Below, piece by piece: positions 49,948 through 58,325 of a DNA stretch of 64,000 nt (positions are counted from its first letter, which is position 1; each line of letters opens with the position of its first letter). The translations under genes were made by a program, and so were the position numbers. The stretch covers positions 1,302,001 to 1,366,000 of the forward strand of contig NZ_JBLUOA010000001.1 of the NCBI RefSeq assembly GCF_048060095.1, given 5' to 3'. The stretch is from JBLUOA01 sp048060095 (GTDB lineage: Bacteria > Pseudomonadota > Alphaproteobacteria > Rhodobacterales > Rhodobacteraceae). The notes under the pieces were generated by a model. The model saw only the letters and a program-made list of their open reading frames with translations, ran no database searches and was not told where the DNA came from.

Positions 49948-51489
49948 ATGGAAAACCTGCTTTCCATCGTCACGTTTATACCGCTCCTCGCGGCGGCGAT
50001 CCTTGCGTTTTTCCTGCGCGGGGACGATGCAGCCGCGCAGCGCAACGCAAAATGGCTCGCCCTGATCGCGAGCTCGGTGACATTCATCGTGTCGCTGTTT
50101 ATCCTGTCGGGCTTTGATGCGGCGGACACAGGCTTTCAGTTCGTTGAAGAACGGGAGTGGATCCTTGGCTTCACCTACAAGATGGGTGTCGACGGAATTT
50201 CGGTCCTGTTCGTGATGCTGACGACCTTCCTGATGCCGCTGGTGATCCTCGCCTGTTGGGATGTGACGGACCGGGTGAAGGACTACATGATCGCCTTCCT
50301 CGTCCTTGAAACGCTGATGATCGGCGTGTTCGTCGCGCTGGACCTTGTGCTGTTCTACCTGTTCTTCGAAGCGGGCCTGATCCCCATGTTCCTGATTATC
50401 GGGATCTGGGGCGGGCAGAACCGGATTTACGCGGCGTTCAAGTTCTTCCTCTATACTTTCATCGGCTCAGTTCTGATGCTGGTCGCGATGATCGCGATGT
50501 ATACTTATGGCGGCACCACGGACATTCCGTCGCTGATGGCGCATTCATTTGACTCAGAAACGATCTCCGTCCTCGGGATTACCGTGCCGGGTGGGGTGCA
50601 GACGCTGCTATGGTTCGCGTTCTTCTCATCCTTCGCGGTCAAAATGCCGATGTGGCCGTTCCATACGTGGCTGCCGGACGCGCACGTTCAGGCACCGACC
50701 GCCGGGTCGGTCGTGCTGGCGGCGATTCTGCTGAAGATGGGTGGCTACGGCTTCCTGCGCTTCAGCCTGCCGATGTTCCCGGTCGCGTCTGATGTGCTCG
50801 CGCCGCTGATCTTCTGGATGTCGGCGATTGCGATTGTCTACACCTCGCTGGTGGCGCTGGTGCAGGAGGATATGAAAAAGCTGATCGCCTATTCTTCGGT
50901 TGCGCATATGGGTTACGTCACGATGGGGATTTTCGCCGCGAACCAGCAAGGGATCGACGGCGCGATCTTCCAGATGCTCAGCCATGGGTTCATTTCGGGC
51001 GCTCTCTTCCTCTGCGTCGGCGTGATCTATGATCGGATGCATACCCGCGACATTGATGCTTACGGTGGCCTTGTAAACCGGATGCCGGCTTATGCGCTGA
51101 TCTTCATGTTCTTCACGATGGCCAATGTCGGCTTGCCCGGCACCTCGGGCTTTGTCGGAGAGTTCTTGACCCTCATGGGCATTTTCCAGGTCAACACATG
51201 GGTTGCGCTGGTCGCAACATCCGGCGTGATCCTGTCGGCCGGTTATGCGCTGTGGCTGTATCGTCGGGTCGTTATGGGCGATCTCATCAAGGAAAGCCTG
51301 CGGTCAATCACCGACATGACCAAGCGCGAACGGGCGATCTTCGCCCCGCTCGTCTTCATGACGCTGCTGCTGGGCGTTTACCCGGCGCTGGTCACAGACC
51401 TGATCGGTCCGTCGGTCGAAGCGCTTATTACTGAATATCACGCTGCGCTGCCCGCAACGGACGGCGCCGTGCAAGTCGCACAACATTAA
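49948..51489 (+). CDS. nuoM: NADH-quinone oxidoreductase subunit M
   Basis: 513-residue antiporter-like subunit with about fourteen helices. FFEAGLIPMFLIIGIWG carries the helix 5 glutamate, PMWPFHTWLPDAHVQAPTAGSV the helix 7 lysine-neighbouring loop, and YSSVAHMGYVTMGIF a conserved helix. Starts 2 bases after nuoL and ends 10 bases before nuoN; no unusual insertion. Confidence 0.97.
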   Translation: MENLLSIVTFIPLLAAAILAFFLRGDDAAAQRNAKWLALIASSVTFIVSLFILSGFDAADTGFQFVEEREWILGFTYKMGVDGISVLFVMLTTFLMPLVILACWDVTDRVKDYMIAFLVLETLMIGVFVALDLVLFYLFFEAGLIPMFLIIGIWGGQNRIYAAFKFFLYTFIGSVLMLVAMIAMYTYGGTTDIPSLMAHSFDSETISVLGITVPGGVQTLLWFAFFSSFAVKMPMWPFHTWLPDAHVQAPTAGSVVLAAILLKMGGYGFLRFSLPMFPVASDVLAPLIFWMSAIAIVYTSLVALVQEDMKKLIAYSSVAHMGYVTMGIFAANQQGIDGAIFQMLSHGFISGALFLCVGVIYDRMHTRDIDAYGGLVNRMPAYALIFMFFTMANVGLPGTSGFVGEFLTLMGIFQVNTWVALVATSGVILSAGYALWLYRRVVMGDLIKESLRSITDMTKRERAIFAPLVFMTLLLGVYPALVTDLIGPSVEALITEYHAALPATDGAVQVAQH

Positions 51490-51499
51490 GGTGGGTTCG

Positions 51500-52939
51500 A
51501 TGATCTCTGCTGATATTTCCACTGTCCTGCCCGAGATTGTGCTTGCCGTCTATGCGATGGCGGCGCTGATATTTGCGGTTTATACCGGCAAGGATAAGCT
51601 GGCCCCGACGCTGATATGGCTAACGGCGATCGTGTTCGCGGGGCTCGGCATCTGGATCGCGATTTCGGGCGACGCGGCACATATGGCTTTTGGCGGCGCG
51701 TTCATCGACGATGCGTTTGCGCGGTTCGCCAAGGTCACGATCCTGCTGTCTGCGGCGGCCATTCTGCTAATCGGCCAAGACTACATGGCGAAGCGTGACT
51801 TGCTGCGGTTTGAATACCCGATCCTTCTAGCGCTCGCCGTCGTTGGCATGATGATGATGGTCAGCGCGGGCGATCTGATGGCGCTTTACATGGGGTTAGA
51901 GCTTCAATCCCTTGCGCTTTATGTCGTTGCGTCCCTGCGGCGCGACAGCGCGATCTCGACCGAGGCGGGGTTGAAGTATTTCGTCCTTGGCGCACTGTCG
52001 TCAGGCTTGCTGCTTTACGGCGCTTCGCTGACCTACGGCTTTGCTGGGACCACACTGTTCGGCGGGATCATCACGACCGTCGAAGACGGGCATATGTCCA
52101 TCGGGTTGCTGTTCGGCCTCGTGTTCATCGCAACCGGCCTTGCGTTCAAGGTGTCGGCTGTGCCGTTCCATATGTGGACGCCGGATGTCTACGAAGGCTC
52201 CCCCACGCCGGTCACGGCGTTCTTTGCAACAGCCCCGAAGGTTGCCGCGATGGGCCTGTTCGCACGGGTGCTGCATGACGCCTTCGGTCAGGCGACCGCC
52301 GACTGGACCCAGATAATCGCGCTGCTGGCGGTGCTGTCGATGTTCCTTGGCGCAGTTGCCGGGATCGGGCAGCGCAATATCAAGCGGCTGATGGCCTATT
52401 CGTCGATTGCCCATATGGGCTTCGCGCTGATCGGCCTTGCGTCGGGCACCGCGTTCGGCGTGCAGGCGATGCTGATCTACATGGCGATCTACGTCACGAT
52501 GAATATCGGCACCTTCGCGTTCATCCTGTCGATGGAGAAGGACGGCAAGCCCGTCACCGATATCGCGGCACTCAACCAGTATTCGAAACGCGAACCGCTC
52601 CGCGCGCTCGCGATGTTGGTTCTGCTGTTCAGCCTTGCGGGTGTGCCACCAATGGTCGGCTTCTTCGGCAAGTTCTACGTGCTGCAAGCCGCAGTTCAGG
52701 CTGAGATGTATTTGCTTGCGGTCGCTGGCGTTATCGCGTCGGTGATTGGCGCGTTCTACTACCTCAGGATCGTTTACTACATGTATTTCGGCGAGGAACG
52801 CGAGGCGCTAGACACGCCGACCTCGCCCGTATTGTGGGTCGCGCTGATGGCGTCAGCGGCGATGATGGTGTTTGGCGTCGTCAACCTGTTCGGCATCGAA
52901 GACTTTGCGGCGGCCGCGGCGGCGACCCTTGTCAACTGA
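51500..52939 (+). CDS. nuoN: NADH-quinone oxidoreductase subunit N
   Basis: 479-residue antiporter-like subunit. Conserved parts: MGLELQSLALYVVASLRRD with the helix 5 glutamate, VPFHMWTPDVYEGSPTPVTAFF, and YSSIAHMGFALIGLA. ATG 51500 with AAGG eight bases upstream is preferred over the in-frame GTG at 51491. The birA frame begins within its last codons. Last of the fourteen nuo genes, as usual. Confidence 0.97.
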   Translation: MISADISTVLPEIVLAVYAMAALIFAVYTGKDKLAPTLIWLTAIVFAGLGIWIAISGDAAHMAFGGAFIDDAFARFAKVTILLSAAAILLIGQDYMAKRDLLRFEYPILLALAVVGMMMMVSAGDLMALYMGLELQSLALYVVASLRRDSAISTEAGLKYFVLGALSSGLLLYGASLTYGFAGTTLFGGIITTVEDGHMSIGLLFGLVFIATGLAFKVSAVPFHMWTPDVYEGSPTPVTAFFATAPKVAAMGLFARVLHDAFGQATADWTQIIALLAVLSMFLGAVAGIGQRNIKRLMAYSSIAHMGFALIGLASGTAFGVQAMLIYMAIYVTMNIGTFAFILSMEKDGKPVTDIAALNQYSKREPLRALAMLVLLFSLAGVPPMVGFFGKFYVLQAAVQAEMYLLAVAGVIASVIGAFYYLRIVYYMYFGEEREALDTPTSPVLWVALMASAAMMVFGVVNLFGIEDFAAAAAATLVN

Positions 52940-53681
52940 TTGGCCCGATGGTGTCGGTCGGCGTATTCTGAACGAAGTCGACAGCACTAACCTTGAGGCG
53001 CAGCGCCTTGCCCCGGACCTTGCTGGACCGGAATGGATACTCGCCCTGCGCCAGACGCATGGAAGGGGGCGGCGGGGCAAGCCCTGGGCCGATCCTGCAG
53101 GTAATTTCAGCGCAACGCTCGTGATGCGCCCGGCGGAAAGCCCGGACAGGGTTGCGTTACGATCCTTCGTTGCATCGCTCGCCTTGTGGGAGGCGTGCGT
53201 CGCCGCCACTGGCCGGGCAGAACCGTTTACGCTGAAATGGCCGAACGACGTTCTGCTGAATGGCGGCAAGCTTGCCGGTATCCTGCTGGAAAGCGCCGGG
53301 TCTGGCGGACAGATCACGCATTTCTGCATCGGTATCGGGGTGAACCTCATCACCTCTCCAAGCGTGGATCAAGTGGAGGAGGGTGCCCTGCGACCCGTCA
53401 ACCTGCTCTCCGAAACGGGCGCACGGGTCAGCCCGGAAGAGTTTCTCGACCTGCTCGCCCCCGCTTACGCGAAATGGGAGGCGCAGTTCGCGACCTATGG
53501 TTTTGCTCCGATCCGTGAGGCATGGCTTAGCCGCGCCGCCAAGCTGGGCGAGGTTATCACCGCCCGCACGGGTCGCGACGCGACGGTCGGGACATTTGAA
53601 ACCGTCGACGAAAACGGCAACCTTATCCTCAACACCTCCAGCGGCCGGCGTGTCATCACCGCCGCCGAGGTTTTTTTCTGA
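52929..53681 (+). CDS. birA: Biotin-[acetyl-CoA carboxylase] ligase
   Basis: 250-residue monofunctional biotin protein ligase without the N-terminal repressor helix-turn-helix. EVDSTNLEAQRLA, THGRGRRGKPWADPAGNFSAT (the biotin/ATP loop GRGRRG) and KWPNDVLLNGGKLAGIL are diagnostic. No ATG is available; TTG 52929, 11 bases inside nuoN, gives the family N-terminus STDWPDGVGRR, with TTG 52872 as a longer option. It should biotinylate the MccA encoded in this window. birA after nuoN is the Paracoccus arrangement. Confidence 0.9.
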   Translation: MSTDWPDGVGRRILNEVDSTNLEAQRLAPDLAGPEWILALRQTHGRGRRGKPWADPAGNFSATLVMRPAESPDRVALRSFVASLALWEACVAATGRAEPFTLKWPNDVLLNGGKLAGILLESAGSGGQITHFCIGIGVNLITSPSVDQVEEGALRPVNLLSETGARVSPEEFLDLLAPAYAKWEAQFATYGFAPIREAWLSRAAKLGEVITARTGRDATVGTFETVDENGNLILNTSSGRRVITAAEVFF

Positions 53682-53696
53682 CGAGAGGGGCACGCT

Positions 53697-54476
53697 ATGC
53701 TTCTGGCGATTGACTGCGGCAATACCAATACGGTCTTCTCGATCTGGGACGGGGAGCGTTTCTTGTGCACGCTACGCACCTCGACCGAACATCAGCGCAC
53801 GGCGGATCAATATTTCGTCTGGCTGTCGACGCTGCTGCGCCACCACAAGATCGAATTCGATATTGATGAGGTGATCGTATCGTCTACCGTGCCGCGCGTA
53901 GTCTGGAACCTGCGCGTCTTCGCGGATCGCTATTTCGGCTGTCGCCCGCTTGTGGTGGGCAAGCCGGACTGCCTGCTGCCTGTTGACGTGCGCGTCGATG
54001 CCGGAACGCAGGTTGGCCCTGATCGTCTGGTCAACACGGTTGCGGGCCACGATCTTTATGGCGGTGATCTGATCCTCGTCGATTTCGGCACCGCGACGAC
54101 ATTTGACGTGGTGGCGGAGGACGGCGCGTATATCGGCGGAGTGATATCGCCGGGCGTGAACCTTAGCCTGCAAGCGCTTCACGAAGCGGCGGCGGCGCTG
54201 CCGCATGTCGACGTGACGAAGCCGGAGCATGTGATCGGCACCAATACGGTCGCCTGTATGCAATCCGGTGTGTTCTGGGGTTATGTCGGCCTGATCAACG
54301 GCATCACGACCCGGATCAAGGAAGAACGCGGGCGCGAGATGAAGGTGATTTCAACCGGCGGTCTTGCGCCGCTGTTCCAGCAGGGATACGCGCTGTTCGA
54401 CCACTTTGAAGACGATCTTACGATGCACGGCCTGACCGTCATCCACAAATACAACAAGGACCAAGGCAACATATGA
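53697..54476 (+). CDS. coaX: Type III pantothenate kinase
   Basis: 259-residue kinase of the first CoA synthesis step. ASKHA-fold motifs: MLLAIDCGNTNTVFSIWDG with the phosphate-binding DCGNT, GPDRLVNTVAG, and LVDFGTATTFDVV with GGVISPGV. Type III enzymes need a monovalent cation and are not inhibited by CoA. GAGGGG precedes the ATG. It overlaps the ribonuclease J gene as ATGA. Confidence 0.95.
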   Translation: MLLAIDCGNTNTVFSIWDGERFLCTLRTSTEHQRTADQYFVWLSTLLRHHKIEFDIDEVIVSSTVPRVVWNLRVFADRYFGCRPLVVGKPDCLLPVDVRVDAGTQVGPDRLVNTVAGHDLYGGDLILVDFGTATTFDVVAEDGAYIGGVISPGVNLSLQALHEAAAALPHVDVTKPEHVIGTNTVACMQSGVFWGYVGLINGITTRIKEERGREMKVISTGGLAPLFQQGYALFDHFEDDLTMHGLTVIHKYNKDQGNI

Positions 54477-56140
54477 GCAAGGACAGATTGATCTACCTCC
54501 CCCTCGGCGGCGCGGGGGAGATCGGCATGAACGCCTATGTCTACGGCTATGGCCCGAAGGGGCGCGAACGCCTGATCCTCGTCGATCTGGGCGTCACCTT
54601 TCCCGATATGGACACGACGCCGGGGGTCGATCTGATCTTTCCCGATATCACGTGGCTGGAAGAAAACGCGGATCGGCTTGATGCGATTTTCGTAACCCAC
54701 GCGCATGAGGATCACGTGGGCGCAGTCGGGCATCTGTGGAACCGGTTGAAAGCGCCCGTCTACGCCCGCGCCTTCACCGCGCATCACGCCCGACGCAAGA
54801 TGGAGGAACACGGCGCACCGGAGGAAGAGGTGATCACAGCCTCCGCCTATCCCGAAGTCATCAAGGCTGGCCCCTTCACCGTGTCGTTCATGCCGCTCAG
54901 CCACTCGATCCCCGAAAGCTCTGCCCTTGTGATCGACACACCTGCGGGGCGCGTTGTGCATACGGGCGACTTCAAGCTGGATGAAACGCCGCTGGTCGGT
55001 GAGCCGTTTGACCCCGAGCTTTGGGCAGAGGTTGCAAAACCAGGGGTCAAGGCGCTCGTCTGCGATTCAACCAACGTGTTTTCGCCGCATGAAGGTCGAT
55101 CAGAGTCATCCGTCGGCCCGGAAATCACCGAGCTTGTAAAATCTGCGAAGGGCATGGTTGTGGCTACGACCTTCGCCTCAAACGTCGCGCGGGTTAAGAC
55201 GCTGGCAGAGGCGGGCAAGGCCGCCGGTCGCTCTGTCTGTTTGCTGGGCCGCGCGATGCGCCGGATGATCGAGGCCGGGATCACAACTGGCGTGCTGGCC
55301 GACTTCCCGACGACGATCAGCCCCGAGGACGCGCGAGAGCTGTCTCGTGAGGATCTGATGCTGATCGTGACTGGCAGCCAGGGTGAACGGCGTGCCGCAT
55401 CGGCGCAGCTGGCCCGCGGCAAGTATCAGGGGCTTACGATGGCCGAAGGCGACCTGTTCCTTTTCAGTTCCAAAACCATTCCGGGCAATGAACGCGGCGT
55501 GATCCGCATCATCAATGCCTATTCCGAAATGGGCGTCGATGTGGTCGATGACAGCAGCGGAAAATACCACGTCTCCGGCCACGCGAATCGGCCCGACTTG
55601 CTGCGCGTGCATGAGATTATGCAGCCGCAGATGGTTATTCCGATGCACGGCGAACATCGGCACCTGCGCGAACACGCAAAGCTTGCGATGGCTGCTGGGC
55701 GCCGCTCGGTCGTTGCGGTGAACGGCACGATGTTGGACCTGACTGGCGATGCGCCGGATGTTGTTGATTGCATCGAAACCGGGCGGCTTTACCTTGACGG
55801 ATCTGTCAAGATTGGCGCGTTTGACGGTGTGGTCCGCGACCGCATCCGCATGGCGCTGAACGGCCATGTCACAGCGACGGTCATTATCGACGAAGAGGAT
55901 GAACCGCTCGGCGATCCGTGGGTGGAACTGATGGGGTTGCCGGAAACCGGAACCTCAAACGCGCCGCTTGTTGATGTTCTGGAAGCGGATCTTGGCCAGT
56001 TGTTGAACCGGATGAATGACAAGACGCTGGGCGACGACGACAAGATCGAGGAAGCACTGCGGCGTGAGGTTCGGCGCTCCGCCAGTGAAGAAATCGGTCG
56101 CAAGCCCGAAGTGACCGTCGTTATCAGCAGGCTGGCCTAA
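54473..56140 (+). CDS. rnj: Ribonuclease J
   Basis: 555-residue metallo-beta-lactamase/beta-CASP ribonuclease that trims and degrades mRNA and matures rRNA 5' ends. THAHEDHVGAVGHLW holds the HxHxDH zinc motif, HTGDFKLD and DSTNVFSPHEG follow, the beta-CASP domain contains TFASNVARV, and HVSGHANRPDL has the later histidines; the C-terminal domain starts near 450. It is co-translated with coaX. Alphaproteobacteria carry RNase J together with RNase E. Confidence 0.95.
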   Translation: MSKDRLIYLPLGGAGEIGMNAYVYGYGPKGRERLILVDLGVTFPDMDTTPGVDLIFPDITWLEENADRLDAIFVTHAHEDHVGAVGHLWNRLKAPVYARAFTAHHARRKMEEHGAPEEEVITASAYPEVIKAGPFTVSFMPLSHSIPESSALVIDTPAGRVVHTGDFKLDETPLVGEPFDPELWAEVAKPGVKALVCDSTNVFSPHEGRSESSVGPEITELVKSAKGMVVATTFASNVARVKTLAEAGKAAGRSVCLLGRAMRRMIEAGITTGVLADFPTTISPEDARELSREDLMLIVTGSQGERRAASAQLARGKYQGLTMAEGDLFLFSSKTIPGNERGVIRIINAYSEMGVDVVDDSSGKYHVSGHANRPDLLRVHEIMQPQMVIPMHGEHRHLREHAKLAMAAGRRSVVAVNGTMLDLTGDAPDVVDCIETGRLYLDGSVKIGAFDGVVRDRIRMALNGHVTATVIIDEEDEPLGDPWVELMGLPETGTSNAPLVDVLEADLGQLLNRMNDKTLGDDDKIEEALRREVRRSASEEIGRKPEVTVVISRLA

Positions 56141-56143
56141 GCG

Positions 56144-56698
56144 TTGCGCGAAAACGTCTTTCGGTCTGTGCTGGGCGCAGCCTATGACGACCTGCCGACG
56201 GCCGTGCAGCAATTTCACGATCACGCCGCGACCCACTATCACGGCGTTGCGTCATCGGGCGGCGCCGCGCATCTTTCGGCGCGGCTGTTGCGACGCCTGT
56301 TCGGCTTTCCGCCACTTAGCGATCGACTGACGGTCGATGTCTGGCTTAGCCAGCGTGGGATGTCTGAACATTGGAAACGCAACTTCGGCGGGCGGGGCTT
56401 TCAATCAAGCTTTGCACGGACCGCCGACGGATGCCTTCACGAACGCTTTGGCCCATTTCGCTTCGCCTTCCGGTTAAGGGTCGCGGATCGGCGGTTGTAT
56501 TGGGATTTTGCGGGCTGGTCGCTGTGGGTAATCCCGCTGCCAAAGGCACTTGGCCCCAAGATCGTCACGCATGAAAGCGAAAGCGAAGACGGCGCTTATG
56601 CGTTTTACTCACACGCCGATTTTCCGTTGATTGGCACGCTGATCAACTACGAAGGCACAATCCGACCGGTGAGCGCTGAAGGGGCGGGGGCTGCTTAG
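56144..56698 (+). CDS. DUF4166 domain-containing protein
   Basis: 184-residue protein with the DUF4166 pattern: HYHGVASSGGAAHLSARLLRRLFGFPP near residue 30, SEHWKRNFGGRGFQS, ERFGPFRFAFRL and the terminal FPLIGTLINYEGTI. No start other than TTG 56144 fits, three bases after the RNase J stop. Function unknown; related proteins are often fused to sugar or NAD-dependent epimerase-like domains. Its stop overlaps that of the convergent helicase by 3 bases. Confidence 0.75.
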   Translation: MRENVFRSVLGAAYDDLPTAVQQFHDHAATHYHGVASSGGAAHLSARLLRRLFGFPPLSDRLTVDVWLSQRGMSEHWKRNFGGRGFQSSFARTADGCLHERFGPFRFAFRLRVADRRLYWDFAGWSLWVIPLPKALGPKIVTHESESEDGAYAFYSHADFPLIGTLINYEGTIRPVSAEGAGAA

Positions 56699-58170
56699 CC
56701 CGTCCGCCGATCTTCAAAGCTCTTGGCGATAAAGCTGGGCATGTGATCGCCCATGCCGACAACCTTCTTGCCATTGTTACCGCCACGACCCCGACCGCCG
56801 CGCTTTTCATTGCGATTGTTTTCTTCGCGGGGGTTTTCTTCGGCGGCTGGTTTGGTTTCCGCAGGCTTTTCGGCGTTGTCAGCTTTCGCGACGTCTGCCT
56901 TCGCTTCTTGCGTCGGTGCCTCGTCCTTCGGTTTGGACTTTGACCGGGACCGGCTACGCTTTGGCTTAGCGTCTTCCTCTGCCGTCACTTCGGGCTTCGG
57001 AGTCTCTGCGGCTTTCCCGGATCCAAGCGGGTTGTCGATGCGCGGAACGGGCTGCTGAACCAGCCGTTCGATCGCGTCGAGGTTCTTTTCGTCAGACGGC
57101 GCGCAGATCATCAGGGTTTTACCTGTCCGCCCGGCGCGACCTGTCCGGCCAATCCGGTGGACGTAATCCTCAGCATGGCCCGGCACGTCGTAGTTGATCA
57201 CATGCGAAACGTCCGGAATATCCAGCCCACGGGCTGCCACGTCTGACGCGCAAAGAAACCGGATCGAGCCATCGCGGAATCCGGCCAGGACCTGCATCCG
57301 TTTGGATTGGTCCAGATCGCCGTGGATCGGTTCGGCATTATAGCCGTGCTTTTTCAGCGACTTGGCGACAACGTCGACTTCGGTCTTGCGGTTGCAGAAG
57401 ATGATTGCGTTCTTGCAACCTTCGCCTTCCTGTTCGATCAGTGCGCGCAAAAGATTGCGTTTTTCGGACGACGCACGGTCACGACGACCGGGTTTGAACA
57501 TCACTACGCCCTGCTCAATGTTCTCGCCCGCCGTCGCCGCGCGCGCGACCTCGACCTTGGCGGGGCCGGACAGGAATGTATTCGTGATCCGCTCAATCTC
57601 AGGTGCCATCGTGGCGCTGAAGAACAGCGTCTGGCGGGTGAACGGGGTAAGCGAGAAGATGCGTTCGATATCGGGGATGAACCCCATGTCGAGCATCCGG
57701 TCGGCCTCGTCCACCACCATGATTTGAACGCCGGTCAGCAGTAGCTTGCCGCGTTCAAAGTGGTCAAGCAGGCGTCCGGGGGTGGCGATCAGAACGTCAA
57801 CACCCTTGTCAATCAGCGCGTCTTGTTCCTTGAAACTAACGCCGCCGATCAGCAGCGCTTTGGTCAGCTTCACGTTCTGCGCGTAGATGTCGAAGTTTTC
57901 AGCTACTTGCGCAGCGAGTTCGCGCGTCGGGCACAGAACCAGCGACCGCGGCATGCGCGCGCGGGCGCGACCTCGGGCCAGCATCGAAATCATGGGGAGC
58001 GTGAAGCTCGCCGTTTTCCCGGTGCCGGTCTGGGCGATTCCCAGAACATCGCGGCCTTCCAGAGCGGGCGGAATCGCACCGGCTTGGATCGGGGTAGGGG
58101 TTTCGTATCCGGCTGCCTCAACAGCCTTCAGGACCTTCGGGTCCAGTTTCAGGTCGGAAAACTTCGTCAT
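56695..58170 (-). CDS. DEAD-box RNA helicase, RhlE-like
   Basis: 491-residue helicase. Q motif region YETPTPIQAGAIPPAL, motif I AQTGTGKT, motif II DEAD in VVDEADRMLDMGF, motif III SAT, and in the second RecA domain HGDLDQSKR, ARGLDIPDV and HRIGRTGRAG. A basic tail of about 100 residues (RSRSRSKSKPK, GGRGRGGNNGKK) should bind RNA. Expected to act in ribosome assembly or mRNA turnover. It lies downstream of prfC, with a 155-base promoter-sized gap. Confidence 0.9.
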   Translation of the reverse strand: MTKFSDLKLDPKVLKAVEAAGYETPTPIQAGAIPPALEGRDVLGIAQTGTGKTASFTLPMISMLARGRARARMPRSLVLCPTRELAAQVAENFDIYAQNVKLTKALLIGGVSFKEQDALIDKGVDVLIATPGRLLDHFERGKLLLTGVQIMVVDEADRMLDMGFIPDIERIFSLTPFTRQTLFFSATMAPEIERITNTFLSGPAKVEVARAATAGENIEQGVVMFKPGRRDRASSEKRNLLRALIEQEGEGCKNAIIFCNRKTEVDVVAKSLKKHGYNAEPIHGDLDQSKRMQVLAGFRDGSIRFLCASDVAARGLDIPDVSHVINYDVPGHAEDYVHRIGRTGRAGRTGKTLMICAPSDEKNLDAIERLVQQPVPRIDNPLGSGKAAETPKPEVTAEEDAKPKRSRSRSKSKPKDEAPTQEAKADVAKADNAEKPAETKPAAEENPREENNRNEKRGGRGRGGNNGKKVVGMGDHMPSFIAKSFEDRRTG

Positions 58171-58325
58171 TTAGCCCTTTCAACACGCGGCTTAAATGGC
58201 CGCTGTATTGACGCGGCCTGCCCGACCAAATTATCGGGCATTCGACTATCCGGCTGGCATACGCCTGATGTCGATGAAGGTCAAGTTTCTCAGTAATTTG
58301 GCGGCAGATCGTGGCGGGTGAACGC

